Part shown: one piece after another, positions 49,640 to 57,394 of the stretch
How positions within the stretch are numbered: position 1 is the stretch's first letter
Layout of the letters: each line of letters starts with the position of its first letter
Notes under the pieces: model-generated
The model's database searches: none
What the model was told of the DNA's origin: nothing
What the model saw: the letters and a program-made list of their open reading frames with translations, nothing else
Source: Actinomycetaceae bacterium
GTDB lineage: Bacteria; Actinomycetota; Actinomycetes; Actinomycetales; Actinomycetaceae
Direction: 5' to 3'
Assembly (NCBI GenBank): GCA_030530685.1
Contig: JAUMUM010000011.1
Location: 1-62,869, forward strand
Length of the DNA stretch: 62,869 nt
Made by a program: the position numbers and the translations under genes

Positions 49640-49712
49640 AGGGTAGTGGCGCAATTGGTAGCGCATCGGTCTCCAAAACCGACGGTTGGGGGTTCGAGTC
49701 CCTCCTACCCTG
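49640..49712 (+). tRNA. tRNA-Trp (CCA)
   Basis: The acceptor stem AGGGTAG pairs with CTACCCT. The anticodon CCA is at 49673-49675 in the loop CTCCAAA. The discriminator is G, and the 3' CCA is not encoded. It stands before secE as in other actinobacteria. Confidence 0.96.
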
Positions 49713-49713
49713 C

Positions 49714-49748
49714 AAGGCGGCTCATTGGCGAAAATGGGCCGCCTTTGG
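49714..49748 (+). terminator. Hairpin between tRNA-Trp and secE
   Basis: AAGGCGGCTCATT (49714-49726) and AATGGGCCGCCTT (49733-49745) pair over 13 bp with one G-T and a 6-nt loop, followed by TTT. It can act as a partial terminator or as a processing signal. Confidence 0.65.
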
Positions 49749-49788
49749 CGATTGGAACGAAAACTCCGACGACGATTAAGGACGCAAT

Positions 49789-50028
49789 GTGACTAACGCA
49801 GCTTCGAAGGCCGCAGGCAAGGCCTCGACCGAGAGGGTCGGTTTCTTCGCGCGCATTGCCCTGTTTGTGCGCCAGGTCTTTGGCGAACTCAAGAAGGTGC
49901 AGCGGCCGGCTCGCGAAGAGCTCGGGCAGATGTTCACGACGGTCATCCTCTTCGTCGCGGTGATCATGGTCTTCGTCGGCGTGATCGATTTCATCTCTGG
50001 ACGCACGACCTTCTGGATTTTCGGATAG
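49789..50028 (+). CDS. secE: Preprotein translocase subunit SecE
   Basis: A 79-residue single-span subunit of the SecYEG channel. The conserved cytoplasmic RIALFVRQVFGELKKVQRPAREEL precedes one helix (about 52-72). The GTG at 49789 gives the family length. Spacing to nusG is 70 bp and the two form the usual operon. Confidence 0.96.
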   Translation: MTNAASKAAGKASTERVGFFARIALFVRQVFGELKKVQRPAREELGQMFTTVILFVAVIMVFVGVIDFISGRTTFWIFG

Positions 50029-50098
50029 CGCGCCCGGCCAGGGCGGGCAATCGAGAACTGGCGCAACCGCGGACAACTAACGAGAAAGCAGGGATATC

Positions 50099-50905
50099 GT
50101 GGCCGACGATGTTTTCGAGCCCGACATCGAAGAAGTCGATGACGCCGCTGAGGCAGCCGAGGCTAGCGAAGAGGCCGCCGGCCGAGGCGCCGCCCCGGGG
50201 GAAGGGGAAGGTACCACCCCGGAGGACGACGCAGGCCAGGAGAAGCCTGCCGGCCGGGCAGGCGGCAAGCGCGAGGCAAAGAAGCCCGAAGGTCTGGTGA
50301 CCGAGGCGGAGGTGCGCGCCAAGCTCAAGAACCTCGACGGCCGCTGGTACGTGCTGCACACCTACTCGGGTTACGAGAAGCGGGTCAAGCAGGATCTCGA
50401 GGTGCGCATTCACTCGATGAACATGGAGGACTACATCTTCCAGATCGAGGTCCCCATGGAGGAGGTCTTCGAGATCCGTCGCGGACAGCGCAAGCTCGTC
50501 TCCCGCGTCCGCATGCCGGGGTACGTGCTCATTCGCATGGAGTTGACCGATGACTCATGGCGCGTCGTTCAGTCGACCAATGGTGTCACGGGTTTCGTGG
50601 GCAATGGCCGCACGCCCGTGCCGCTTGGCGAGGACGAGGTCGTCAGCATGCTCACGCCCGTCATTGAGGCCGAGGCCGCCGCGGAAGCCGTCGCGGCGGG
50701 ACGTCCCGCCGGATCCGGCCCGGCGACGGTTTCCCCATACGCGGTGGGCGACGCCGTCACCCTCACTTCCGAGCCCTGGGCGGGCATGCCGGCCACAGTC
50801 TCCGAGGTCGATCCGACCAACCAGCGCCTGACCGTCCTCATGACGCTCGTCGGCCAGGAGACGCCGGTCGAACTCGCCTTCGACCAGGTCCGCAAGGACG
50901 ACTGA
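50099..50905 (+). CDS. nusG: Transcription termination/antitermination factor NusG
   Basis: The 268-residue protein binds RNA polymerase and couples it to Rho or the ribosome. An acidic, Ala/Glu-rich N-terminal extension of about 75 residues is typical of actinobacteria. The NGN domain starts WYVLHTYSGYEKRVKQDLE. The C-terminal KOW domain includes YAVGDAVTLTSEPWAGMPATVSEVD. Between them an acidic/Ala-rich stretch is longer than in E. coli. The GTG has GCAGGG upstream. Confidence 0.96.
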   Translation: MADDVFEPDIEEVDDAAEAAEASEEAAGRGAAPGEGEGTTPEDDAGQEKPAGRAGGKREAKKPEGLVTEAEVRAKLKNLDGRWYVLHTYSGYEKRVKQDLEVRIHSMNMEDYIFQIEVPMEEVFEIRRGQRKLVSRVRMPGYVLIRMELTDDSWRVVQSTNGVTGFVGNGRTPVPLGEDEVVSMLTPVIEAEAAAEAVAAGRPAGSGPATVSPYAVGDAVTLTSEPWAGMPATVSEVDPTNQRLTVLMTLVGQETPVELAFDQVRKDD

Positions 50906-51040
50906 GGCCCGGCGCCTGGCCGGGTGCCGGCTGGCGTTGGCATACCGGCGCCGCGGGCATCGGCCCGGGGTGTCACCGTTGCGGCCTTGGCGATCCCGCG
51001 GCGAGGGCGGGCGGCAAGGCTCAGATCACGCGCGGCCGCC

Positions 51041-51069
51041 TTGAGCCGGGCGCGCAACGCGCGTACTGT
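51041..51069 (+). promoter_or_regulatory. rplK promoter (TTGAGC-17-TACTGT)
   Basis: TTGAGC (51041-51046) and TACTGT (51064-51069) have a 17-nt spacer. Transcription would start near 51076, giving a leader of about 55 nt before rplK. Confidence 0.6.
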
Positions 51070-51130
51070 TGATAGGCGGTCGCTGCCTGTGTCGTTGCGG
51101 CGATCAATCGAGACAAGAAAAGGACCCTAC

Positions 51131-51565
51131 ATGCCTCCCAAGAAGAAGGTCGCAGGTTACATCAAGCTCCAGATCCAGGCTGGTGCTGCCACTCCCGCGC
51201 CGCCCATCGGCCCGGCTCTGGGCCAGCACGGCGTGAACATCATGGAATTCTGCAAGGCCTACAATGCGGCCACGGAATCCCAGCGCGGATCGATCGTCCC
51301 GGTCGAGATCACCGTCTACGAGGATCGTTCTTTTACGTTCGTCACGAAGACGCCGCCGGCCGCCGAGCTCATCAAGAAGGCCGCGGGCGTGGCGAAGGGA
51401 TCGGCCACGCCGCACACGGCCAAGGTCGGCCACATCACCGCGGATCAGCTCCGCGAGATCGCCAAGACGAAGGAACCTGACCTCAACGCCAACGATGTCG
51501 ACAACGCCGCCCGCATCATCGCGGGAACGGCGCGCTCGATGGGCATCACGACCGACGACATCTGA
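51131..51565 (+). CDS. rplK: 50S ribosomal protein L11
   Basis: The 144-residue L11 binds the GTPase-centre rRNA with L10. It has the N-terminal [17 protein letters not shown] and [21 protein letters not shown] with the prolines contacted by thiopeptides, and the C-terminal rRNA-binding [12 protein letters not shown]. The ATG has AAAAGGAC upstream. rplA follows after 77 bp. Confidence 0.97.
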   Translation: MPPKKKVAGYIKLQIQAGAATPAPPIGPALGQHGVNIMEFCKAYNAATESQRGSIVPVEITVYEDRSFTFVTKTPPAAELIKKAAGVAKGSATPHTAKVGHITADQLREIAKTKEPDLNANDVDNAARIIAGTARSMGITTDDI

Positions 51566-51642
51566 CGCGTCCAGCACGTCCTGGCACGCGAAAGTGGAAG
51601 GGCCGGCGCTGGCCCGTCGACCACGAACTGTAAGGAGAACAG

Positions 51643-52359
51643 ATGGCAAAGCGCTCAAAGAACTACATCAAGGCCGCCGAGAAGATCGCCGACGGCGTCC
51701 TCTACAGCCCTCTCGAGGCCATGGGCCTCGCGAAGGAGACCTCGCCGACCAAGTTCGACGCCACCGTCGAGGTCATGTTCCGCCTCGGGGTCGACCCCCG
51801 CAAGGCTGACCAGATGGTCCGTGGCACGGTCAACCTCCCGCACGGCACCGGCAAGACCGCAAGGGTCCTCGTCTTCGCCGTTGGTCCGCGCGCGCAGGAG
51901 GCCATTGACGCCGGGGCCGACGAGGTCGGCGGCGACGAGCTCATCGAGAAGGTCGCGGCCGGCTACACCGACTTCGACGCCGCCGTCGCCACGCCCGATC
52001 TCATGGGCAAGGTCGGACGGCTGGGCCGCGTGCTCGGCCCGCGAGGCCTCATGCCCAACCCCAAGACGGGCACGGTGACGATGGACGTCGCCAAGGCTGT
52101 CAGCGACATCAAGGGCGGCCGCATCGAGTTCCGCGTGGACAAGAACGGCAACCTCGGCTTCATCGTCGGCAAGACATCCTTCACCCCCGAGCAGCTCGTG
52201 GAAAACTACGCGGCTGCCCAGGAGGAGATCCTGCGTCTCAAGCCGTCGACGTCGAAGGGCCGGTACCTGCTCAAGGGCACGGTGTCGACCACCATGGGGC
52301 CCGGCATCCCGCTCGACACGACGAAGACGCGCAATCTCACGTCGGCCAACGCTTCCTGA
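51643..52359 (+). CDS. rplA: 50S ribosomal protein L1
   Basis: A 238-residue L1 stalk protein of normal length. Conserved [24 protein letters not shown]-like and [18 protein letters not shown] strings are present. In many bacteria L1 also represses its own operon. The ribosome binding site TAAGGAG is well spaced. A terminator follows 17 bp downstream. Confidence 0.97.
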   Translation: MAKRSKNYIKAAEKIADGVLYSPLEAMGLAKETSPTKFDATVEVMFRLGVDPRKADQMVRGTVNLPHGTGKTARVLVFAVGPRAQEAIDAGADEVGGDELIEKVAAGYTDFDAAVATPDLMGKVGRLGRVLGPRGLMPNPKTGTVTMDVAKAVSDIKGGRIEFRVDKNGNLGFIVGKTSFTPEQLVENYAAAQEEILRLKPSTSKGRYLLKGTVSTTMGPGIPLDTTKTRNLTSANAS

Positions 52360-52375
52360 TCAGACGTTTGGTATG

Positions 52376-52405
52376 AACAAGGCCTCGCTTCGGCGGGGCC
52401 TTGTT
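52376..52405 (+). terminator. Rho-independent terminator after rplA
   Basis: AACAAGGCCTCGC (52376-52388) and GCGGGGCCTTGTT (52393-52405) pair over 13 bp with a TTCG tetraloop; one G-T pair. It isolates rplK-rplA from the next gene. Confidence 0.85.
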
Positions 52406-52583
52406 CGCGTCTTATGCCCTTGACCGTTGCCGCTCGCCTGGACCGCGCTTTGACCCACCATGAGTTGCATTCCCTGACGCTCACCGCTCGCCGTGATGCC
52501 AGCGGCCGCTCGCCGGTGCGTGACCGCACGGCGAGGCCGGTGAGTGCGAGCATGCTCTCAACCGTCGGGCCTCGAACATGGCT

Positions 52584-52595
52584 TAACCTTTCCAT
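52584..52595 (+). promoter_or_regulatory. Putative leaderless promoter (-10 TAACCT) of the DUF2142-like gene
   Basis: TAACCT (52584-52589) is separated from the GTG at 52596 by TTCCAT. There is no Shine-Dalgarno. The geometry is identical to the other leaderless candidates. Confidence 0.5.
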
Positions 52596-53969
52596 GTGAC
52601 AATTCGTATCGGGCGAGACGGGGTGCTCGCACTCCTGCTCGTGGCGCTGTCGCTCGCCTGGAGCGCGGTGGGAATCTCGCGGGGCACGGAGCTCAGCCGG
52701 TACGACGAGTGGACGTATATCGACTATGCGCGCAAGGTGGCCGCGGGCCACGTGCCCGTTCCCGGCGAGTCCCTGGCGAGCGAATCGCTCGAAGACTGGA
52801 GCTGCCGCGGCATGACGGGGACGATCCGCGAGGTGGCCGTGCCGTCGTGCCAACAGGCGCGGCAAGCGCTCGCGTCCGCGGATGGGGCCGACCCGCAGCG
52901 GTGGCCGCTGGCGGGGGAAAACTACAACGCCTTCCACCCACCGCTGTACTTCCTCGCGGCCGGCCACGGTGGCAAGCTCGTGGCGGCCGTATCGGGATCC
53001 GACTTCGTGACCGGCGCGAGATGGATATCGGCGCTATTCGTGGCCGGGGGAGTGGCCGCCGTCTTCCTGGCGATTCGCGCGTGGCGTGCGTCCCGGACGG
53101 CGGCGTTCGGGGCAGCGCTGCTCGTGCTCGCGACTCCCGCCGTGGCAGCGGCCGCGACGATCGTCCACAATGACGCCATCACGCCAATGGCCGGCGCCGC
53201 GGCCGTGTGGCTCGGAGCTCGGATTTTCGTGCAGCGCCGCTTCGGGTGGGTCGTTCCTGCGGCGGCGATGGCGCTCTTCGCTTCCATGCGGGTCATGTCG
53301 ACGGCCGGGCTCCTGACGGTGCTCGTGGTCGCGGCCGTGGCAGCTGCGACGCCCCGCCTGGCGGGCAAGGCAGGTCTGACCGGCAAGGATCGCCGCCCCC
53401 TGCTCGTGATGGTCGCCGCCGGTGGCGCAGCCCTGCTGACCACCCAGGCTGCGTGGTCGCTGTGGCAGGCGGCGCGCACGCCGGACGGCTACGTTCCCGC
53501 GATCCTCGGGCTGTCCACACGCAGGGCCAGCTGGGGCCGGACGTGGGACATCGTGGCGAGCCTCGGCGACGCCTACGGCCTGACCGACCCCGCGACCGAC
53601 TGGTACATGCAACCCGCCCTCCGCTCGGATCTGACCTTCTACTGGTCGCAGGCGCTGTACTGGTTCTACCTCGTCGTTCCGCTACTCGCGCTCGCTCTGC
53701 TGTGGCGCACGGCCTCCTCGCGGACCCTGGCGGTCACGAGCCTGGCCGGGCCGGCCGTCGTCGGGGGCGCCGTTCAGTTCCGCGAGCTCGTCACGGCCGG
53801 GCGGTACTTCAGATCCGTGTCCGGGCGGTACGCGATGAGCGTCGTGCCGCTCGTCGCCTGCGCTGCGGCCCTGGTCTGCGACCGGCGCCCGTGGATGCGC
53901 TGGTCACTGCTCGCTTTCGCGACCGTGGGCTATCTCGCGGTGTTCTCAGGTCCATTCCTGGCTGTGTGA
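52596..53969 (+). CDS. DUF2142-like polytopic membrane protein inside the ribosomal gene region
   Basis: A 457-residue protein with about eleven hydrophobic helices. The first loop has LSRYDEWTYIDYARKVAAGH with the paired acids found in DUF2142/GT-C glycosyltransferases, followed by NYNAFHPPLYFLAAG. It is a relative of the 18064-20007 product by motif and layout, but lacks the long tail. It lies between rplA and udk, where no membrane protein is expected in most actinobacteria. A terminator before it and its own start suggest independent transcription. Confidence 0.78.
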   Translation: MTIRIGRDGVLALLLVALSLAWSAVGISRGTELSRYDEWTYIDYARKVAAGHVPVPGESLASESLEDWSCRGMTGTIREVAVPSCQQARQALASADGADPQRWPLAGENYNAFHPPLYFLAAGHGGKLVAAVSGSDFVTGARWISALFVAGGVAAVFLAIRAWRASRTAAFGAALLVLATPAVAAAATIVHNDAITPMAGAAAVWLGARIFVQRRFGWVVPAAAMALFASMRVMSTAGLLTVLVVAAVAAATPRLAGKAGLTGKDRRPLLVMVAAGGAALLTTQAAWSLWQAARTPDGYVPAILGLSTRRASWGRTWDIVASLGDAYGLTDPATDWYMQPALRSDLTFYWSQALYWFYLVVPLLALALLWRTASSRTLAVTSLAGPAVVGGAVQFRELVTAGRYFRSVSGRYAMSVVPLVACAAALVCDRRPWMRWSLLAFATVGYLAVFSGPFLAV

Positions 53970-54100
53970 GGGAAGGCCGCGGGCATTGGCGGGCAGTGGG
54001 TGCTGGCCGTCACGCCGATCACGGCCGTCGGCATTGGGCCTGCGCAAGCTCTTCGCGTACCTTTGTGTCGAGACACTGGCGGTCGTGGAAAGGCAGGACG

Positions 54101-54712
54101 ATGGCATCGCTCGTCGTTGGAGTGGCAGGCGGAACCGGAAGCGGCAAGACGACGCTGACGAGGGCGCTGCTCGATGCCTTTCCGGGCAAGGCCTCGGTGC
54201 TGTACCACGACAACTACTACAGGGCACACGACGATCTGACCTACGACGAGCGCACCAAGCTCAACTTCGACCACCCCGACGCCTTCGATAACGAGCTCAT
54301 GGTCAGCCACCTGCGCCAGCTCGTGGCGGGCCGTGCCATCGACTGCCCGGTATACGACTTCACCGTCCACAATCGTTCGAGCGAGGTCGTGAGGGTCGAG
54401 CCCGCCCCTGTCATCATCGTCGAGGGAATTTTGATTTTCGCGGCCGAAGAAGTCCGCACCCTGATGGACATCAAGCTCTTCGTCGACACCGATGCCGACG
54501 TTCGCATCCTGCGGCGCATCAAGCGCGACGTCATCGAGCGGGGGCGCACGCTCGAGTCGGTGGAGCGGCAGTATCTCGGGACGGTCAAGCCCATGCACGA
54601 GCTGTTCGTCGAGCCGTCCAAGCGCAGCGCGGACATCATCGTGCCCGACGGCGGGCACAACCTCGTGGCCCTCGACATGCTCGTGCACCGGATCTCGCGC
54701 GCCATCCAGTAG
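54101..54712 (+). CDS. udk: Uridine/cytidine kinase
   Basis: A 203-residue P-loop kinase of pyrimidine salvage. It has the Walker A GVAGGTGSGKTTL (8-20), VLYHDNYYRAHDDL with the catalytic Asp, YDFTVHNRSSE, and VIIVEGILIF. The LID region RRIKRDVIERGRTLE is intact. AAAGGCAGG lies close upstream of the ATG. The gene is 131 bp after the membrane protein gene and upstream of the L10 leader. Confidence 0.94.
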   Translation: MASLVVGVAGGTGSGKTTLTRALLDAFPGKASVLYHDNYYRAHDDLTYDERTKLNFDHPDAFDNELMVSHLRQLVAGRAIDCPVYDFTVHNRSSEVVRVEPAPVIIVEGILIFAAEEVRTLMDIKLFVDTDADVRILRRIKRDVIERGRTLESVERQYLGTVKPMHELFVEPSKRSADIIVPDGGHNLVALDMLVHRISRAIQ

Positions 54713-54802
54713 GCTGACGACGCCCGCCAAACGCCGGACCGGCCGGCGCTCCTCGCGAGCTCGGTCACGAAACTGGCGGCAGGCCGACGTCGTCGGTTAA
54801 AC

Positions 54803-54930
54803 TTGCCTCGCCAAAGACCGCAGGTCTCCCGTTCGCGAAACGGGGTCAAACCCACACAGGGGCCGGCGCAGGCGGGATACGAGCTTTCTAGCCCCGTGCG
54901 CGCCTGCACGGGGCTTTTGCGTGGGCACTG
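54803..54930 (+). ncRNA. Ribosomal protein L10 leader with attenuator
   Basis: The region just before rplJ carries a conserved-looking leader with the motif GGGATACGAGCTTTCTAG and a strong hairpin, AGCCCCGTGC (54890-54899) with GCACGGGGCT (54906-54915), followed by TTTT. This matches the actinobacterial L10 leader, which binds L10 (alone or with L7/L12) and shuts off rplJ-rplL by forming the terminator. The start is approximate. Confidence 0.8.
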
Positions 54931-54956
54931 CGGCAAGACGACCGAAGGGAGGCCCA

Positions 54957-55478
54957 ATGGCACGGACCGACAAGTCGGCAGCCATCGCCGAGCTCAAGGA
55001 GAAATTCGAGAGCTCCGGCGCCGTGCTGCTCACCGAATACCGCGGACTGAGCGTCGCTGCGCTGCAGGAGCTGCGCCGGGCACTCGGTGCGAACGCGGAG
55101 TACAAGGTCGCCAAGAACACCCTGGCTGATATCGCGGCCAAGCAGGCTGGCATTGAGGGTCTCGAAGACGTTCTGACCGGTCCCACGGCTTTTGCATTCG
55201 TCAGCGGCGAAGTTTCGGAGGCCGCCAAGGCCATCCGCGATTTCGCGAAGGACAACCCGGCACTGATCGTCAAGGGCGGCGTCTACGAGGGCTCCCTGCT
55301 CTCGGCCGACGACGTCAAGAAGCTTGCCGATCTCGAGTCTCGCGAGGTGCTCCTCGGCAAGGCTGCGGGAGTGCTCAAGGCTGCTCTGTTCCAGGCGGCT
55401 TACGTTTTCCAGGCGCCCGTCTCCAAGACGGTGCGCACCATCGACGCGCTGCGCGCGAAGGAAGAAGAGGCCGCCTGA
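54957..55478 (+). CDS. rplJ: 50S ribosomal protein L10
   Basis: A 173-residue L10 that anchors L7/L12 dimers to the ribosome. It begins MARTDKSAAIAELKEKFESS, and LLTEYRGLSVAALQELRRALG and YKVAKNTL are family strings. The ATG at 54957 has GAAGGGAGG upstream. Autoregulation via the L10 leader is probable. Confidence 0.97.
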   Translation: MARTDKSAAIAELKEKFESSGAVLLTEYRGLSVAALQELRRALGANAEYKVAKNTLADIAAKQAGIEGLEDVLTGPTAFAFVSGEVSEAAKAIRDFAKDNPALIVKGGVYEGSLLSADDVKKLADLESREVLLGKAAGVLKAALFQAAYVFQAPVSKTVRTIDALRAKEEEAA

Positions 55479-55542
55479 CAGGGCGCCTCGCAATCAACCG
55501 ATACATCTGCTCGCGTAGCAGGCATCAGGAAGGAAGGCCATC

Positions 55543-55932
55543 ATGGCTAAGCTCTCCACCGAAGAGCTCATCGCAGCATTCAAGGAGCTCACCCTCGTTG
55601 AGCTCAACGACTTCGTCAAGGCGTTCGAGGAGGAGTTCGACGTCACCGCCGCCGCTCCCGTGGCCGCCGTCGCCGCAGCCCCCGCCGCCGGTGGCGAGGC
55701 CGCCGCTGAGGAAGAGGAGAAGGACTCCTTCGACGTCGTCCTCGACTCGGTCGGCGACAAGAAGGTCGCGGTCATCAAGGAGGTCCGCGCCCTGACGAGC
55801 CTCGGCCTGAAGGAGGCCAAGGACCTCGTTGACTCCGCTCCCAAGCCCGTGCTCGAGGGCGTCAACAAGGAGACGGCCGACAAGGCCAAGGAGCAGCTCG
55901 AGGGCGCCGGCGCCTCCGTCACGCTCAAGTGA
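55543..55932 (+). CDS. rplL: 50S ribosomal protein L7/L12
   Basis: A 129-residue stalk protein. The N-terminal dimerisation helices and Ala/Glu-rich hinge (about 40-60) lead into the C-terminal factor-binding domain with [30 protein letters not shown] precedes the ATG. Downstream is a large hairpin. Confidence 0.97.
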   Translation: MAKLSTEELIAAFKELTLVELNDFVKAFEEEFDVTAAAPVAAVAAAPAAGGEAAAEEEEKDSFDVVLDSVGDKKVAVIKEVRALTSLGLKEAKDLVDSAPKPVLEGVNKETADKAKEQLEGAGASVTLK

Positions 55933-55982
55933 CGCGTGTAGCCTGCCGGTAGCTTCGCATTCTGCTCGCAGGTTTGCTTGTG

Positions 55983-56014
55983 ACAAGTGGGGACGCAATC
56001 GCGTCCCCACTTGT
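55983..56014 (+). terminator. Perfect 14-bp hairpin after rplL
   Basis: ACAAGTGGGGACGC (55983-55996) and GCGTCCCCACTTGT (56001-56014) are perfectly complementary with a 4-nt loop. It separates rplJ-rplL from the minus-strand genes that follow. Confidence 0.8.
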
Positions 56015-56090
56015 GCGTCGTCTTCGGCCTATCTCTAGTTACTGGGCCGGGCGGCGCTGCTCATCGGGCGGCGCTTATCAGCCACGGCTT

Positions 56091-56157
56091 CTCACAGCCC
56101 CGTGCGCCTCACAGCCCCGTGCGGATCAAGGCCTGGTGCGCCTCACAGCCCCGTGCG
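56091..56157 (-). repeat. Three copies of a 16-17-nt unit at the end of the DUF2249 gene
   Basis: CTCACAGCCCCGTGCG occurs at 56091-56106, 56108-56123 and 56142-56157. Start-to-start distances are 17 and 34 nt, with a decayed unit between. The third copy contains the stop codon and the last codons of the DUF2249 gene, so the gene end is triplicated. Confidence 0.85.
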
Positions 56158-56409
56158 GGTGATCTTGACCAGCCAGGTCTCCGGCCCGTCCTGGAGCACC
56201 TCATGCTCGAAGCTCCCGGGCAGCTGGGCGACCTGCGCCAGCAGCGGCGTGGGCATGTGCGGCGCCTTGAGGGTCAGGAAGAAGCCGGGATTGAGCGAGG
56301 CGAGCGCCCCGAGGATGGCGGCGTGGCGCACGAAATGCGGAATGGCGAGCACGTCGAGGACGGCGTCTTCGGATGTGTCGTGCAAATGGTGGGTGTGGTG
56401 TTCGGACAT
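56143..56409 (-). CDS. DUF2249 domain protein
   Basis: An 88-residue protein beginning MSEHHTHHLH, a His-rich segment. LDVLAIPHFVRHAAILGALASL followed by LPGSFEHEVLQDGPETWLVKITR matches the DUF2249 fold seen in small redox- and metal-related proteins. AAGGAGG is ideally placed before the ATG. It follows the DUF4213/DUF364 gene by 118 nt on the same strand. Function unknown; the His cluster may bind metal. Confidence 0.75.
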   Translation of the reverse strand: MSEHHTHHLHDTSEDAVLDVLAIPHFVRHAAILGALASLNPGFFLTLKAPHMPTPLLAQVAQLPGSFEHEVLQDGPETWLVKITRTGL

Positions 56410-56527
56410 CGATCCTCCTTCGTTGACTCCAACGGTATTGCAAGCCGCTGGTCGGCAAAAGACGGGGCCGCGGGGCCGCGCTCCGGGTGGTGTGCGGACG
56501 ACGATGGCACGCCGCGGGGGCATGCTC

Positions 56528-57394
56528 TCAGGCGCGCGGCCCGGCCAGCTGTATGCCTGGCCCGGCAAGGTCTACGCCCGGCCCGGACAGCTCTACGGGC
56601 CGATCGGCCGGCTCCACGCCCGGACCGCTACGTTCCACTCGAGGCCCGGCCAGCTCCACGCGCATGCCGGCCTCGTACATTCCGGACGGCAGCCTGCCCG
56701 CCAGGCCCTGGTCGAGCAGGGCGGGCAGGCCGCAGGCGAAGGCGGTGACGACGTCGGCCCCGTACTCGAGGAGGATGGGGGAGGCCGGCGTCGAGGGTCC
56801 GATCATGACGGTGACGGCATCTTTTGACAGCTCAAGCAGGCGCGGGATGGTCTTGTTGACGAAGGACGATCCCGTGATGAACACGTAGTCGCATTCGGGC
56901 AGCAGGTACTCGGCCGCGGGGTCCGGGTAGTCGCCTTCGACGGGGTTGCGCTCGAGGATGAAGAGTTCGGCCGCCTCGGCCAGGGCCGCGGGGGCGAAGG
57001 GGAAGTGCCCGACGACGGCGACCTTCCGGCCGCGTGTCGCCTCGCGGTAGGGGTCAAAGGACTTGGCCCAGTTGTTCTGCGCGCACGGCGTGAAGCCATT
57101 GCTCGCGGCGCGCTCAGGCAGGCTGTGCCAGGAGTTGAGGGCGGCCATGCCCATGCCGGCCTCGGCCAGGTTCCAGCTCTTGGCCAGGCCCGCGACCTCG
57201 CGCAGGCTCGCGCCGACGAGGTCCCGCCCGCGCATCGGCGGCCGGCTCTCCACGGGCATGTTAAAGGCCATCCCCGCGCCCGACTCCGAGGAGGTGATTC
57301 GACACCACTTCGCCGCGGTGCCGGCTGCCGTGACCGTGAGGTCCGCGGGGATCGAATCGATGAGTCGGTCGTAGATGGCCCAGGGGCTTGCCAT
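56528..57394 (-). CDS. DUF4213/DUF364 putative metal-chelation protein with repeat-encoded tail
   Basis: A 288-residue protein. The N-terminal DUF4213 part includes CRITSSESGAGMAFNMP. The DUF364 part includes VAVVGHFPFAPAALAEAAELFILERNP and CDYVFITGSSFVNKTIPRLLELS, and ends with the conserved MIGPSTPASPILLEYGAD. The family is predicted to bind heavy metals. The final 45 residues are heptads (VELAGPR, VERSGPG, VDLAGPG) encoded by six 21-nt units. GGAGA precedes the ATG. An iron-box-like sequence lies 214 bp upstream. It probably acts with the DUF2249 gene. Confidence 0.85.
   Translation of the reverse strand: MASPWAIYDRLIDSIPADLTVTAAGTAAKWCRITSSESGAGMAFNMPVESRPPMRGRDLVGASLREVAGLAKSWNLAEAGMGMAALNSWHSLPERAASNGFTPCAQNNWAKSFDPYREATRGRKVAVVGHFPFAPAALAEAAELFILERNPVEGDYPDPAAEYLLPECDYVFITGSSFVNKTIPRLLELSKDAVTVMIGPSTPASPILLEYGADVVTAFACGLPALLDQGLAGRLPSGMYEAGMRVELAGPRVERSGPGVEPADRPVELSGPGVDLAGPGIQLAGPRA
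56538..56663. repeat. Six tandem 21-nt units inside the DUF364 gene end
   Basis: Units start at 56538, 56559, 56580, 56601, 56622 and 56643 with a consensus close to GGCCCGGCCAGCTCTACGCCC. All are exactly 21 nt, so the reading frame is preserved and the protein gains seven residues per unit. Confidence 0.9.

Noticed and set aside
56091-56157. A possible CRISPR-like array at the three 16-nt repeats
   Set aside because: The units are too short and too close together, with no unique spacers, and no cas gene is in the window. It is a local tandem duplication of a gene end.
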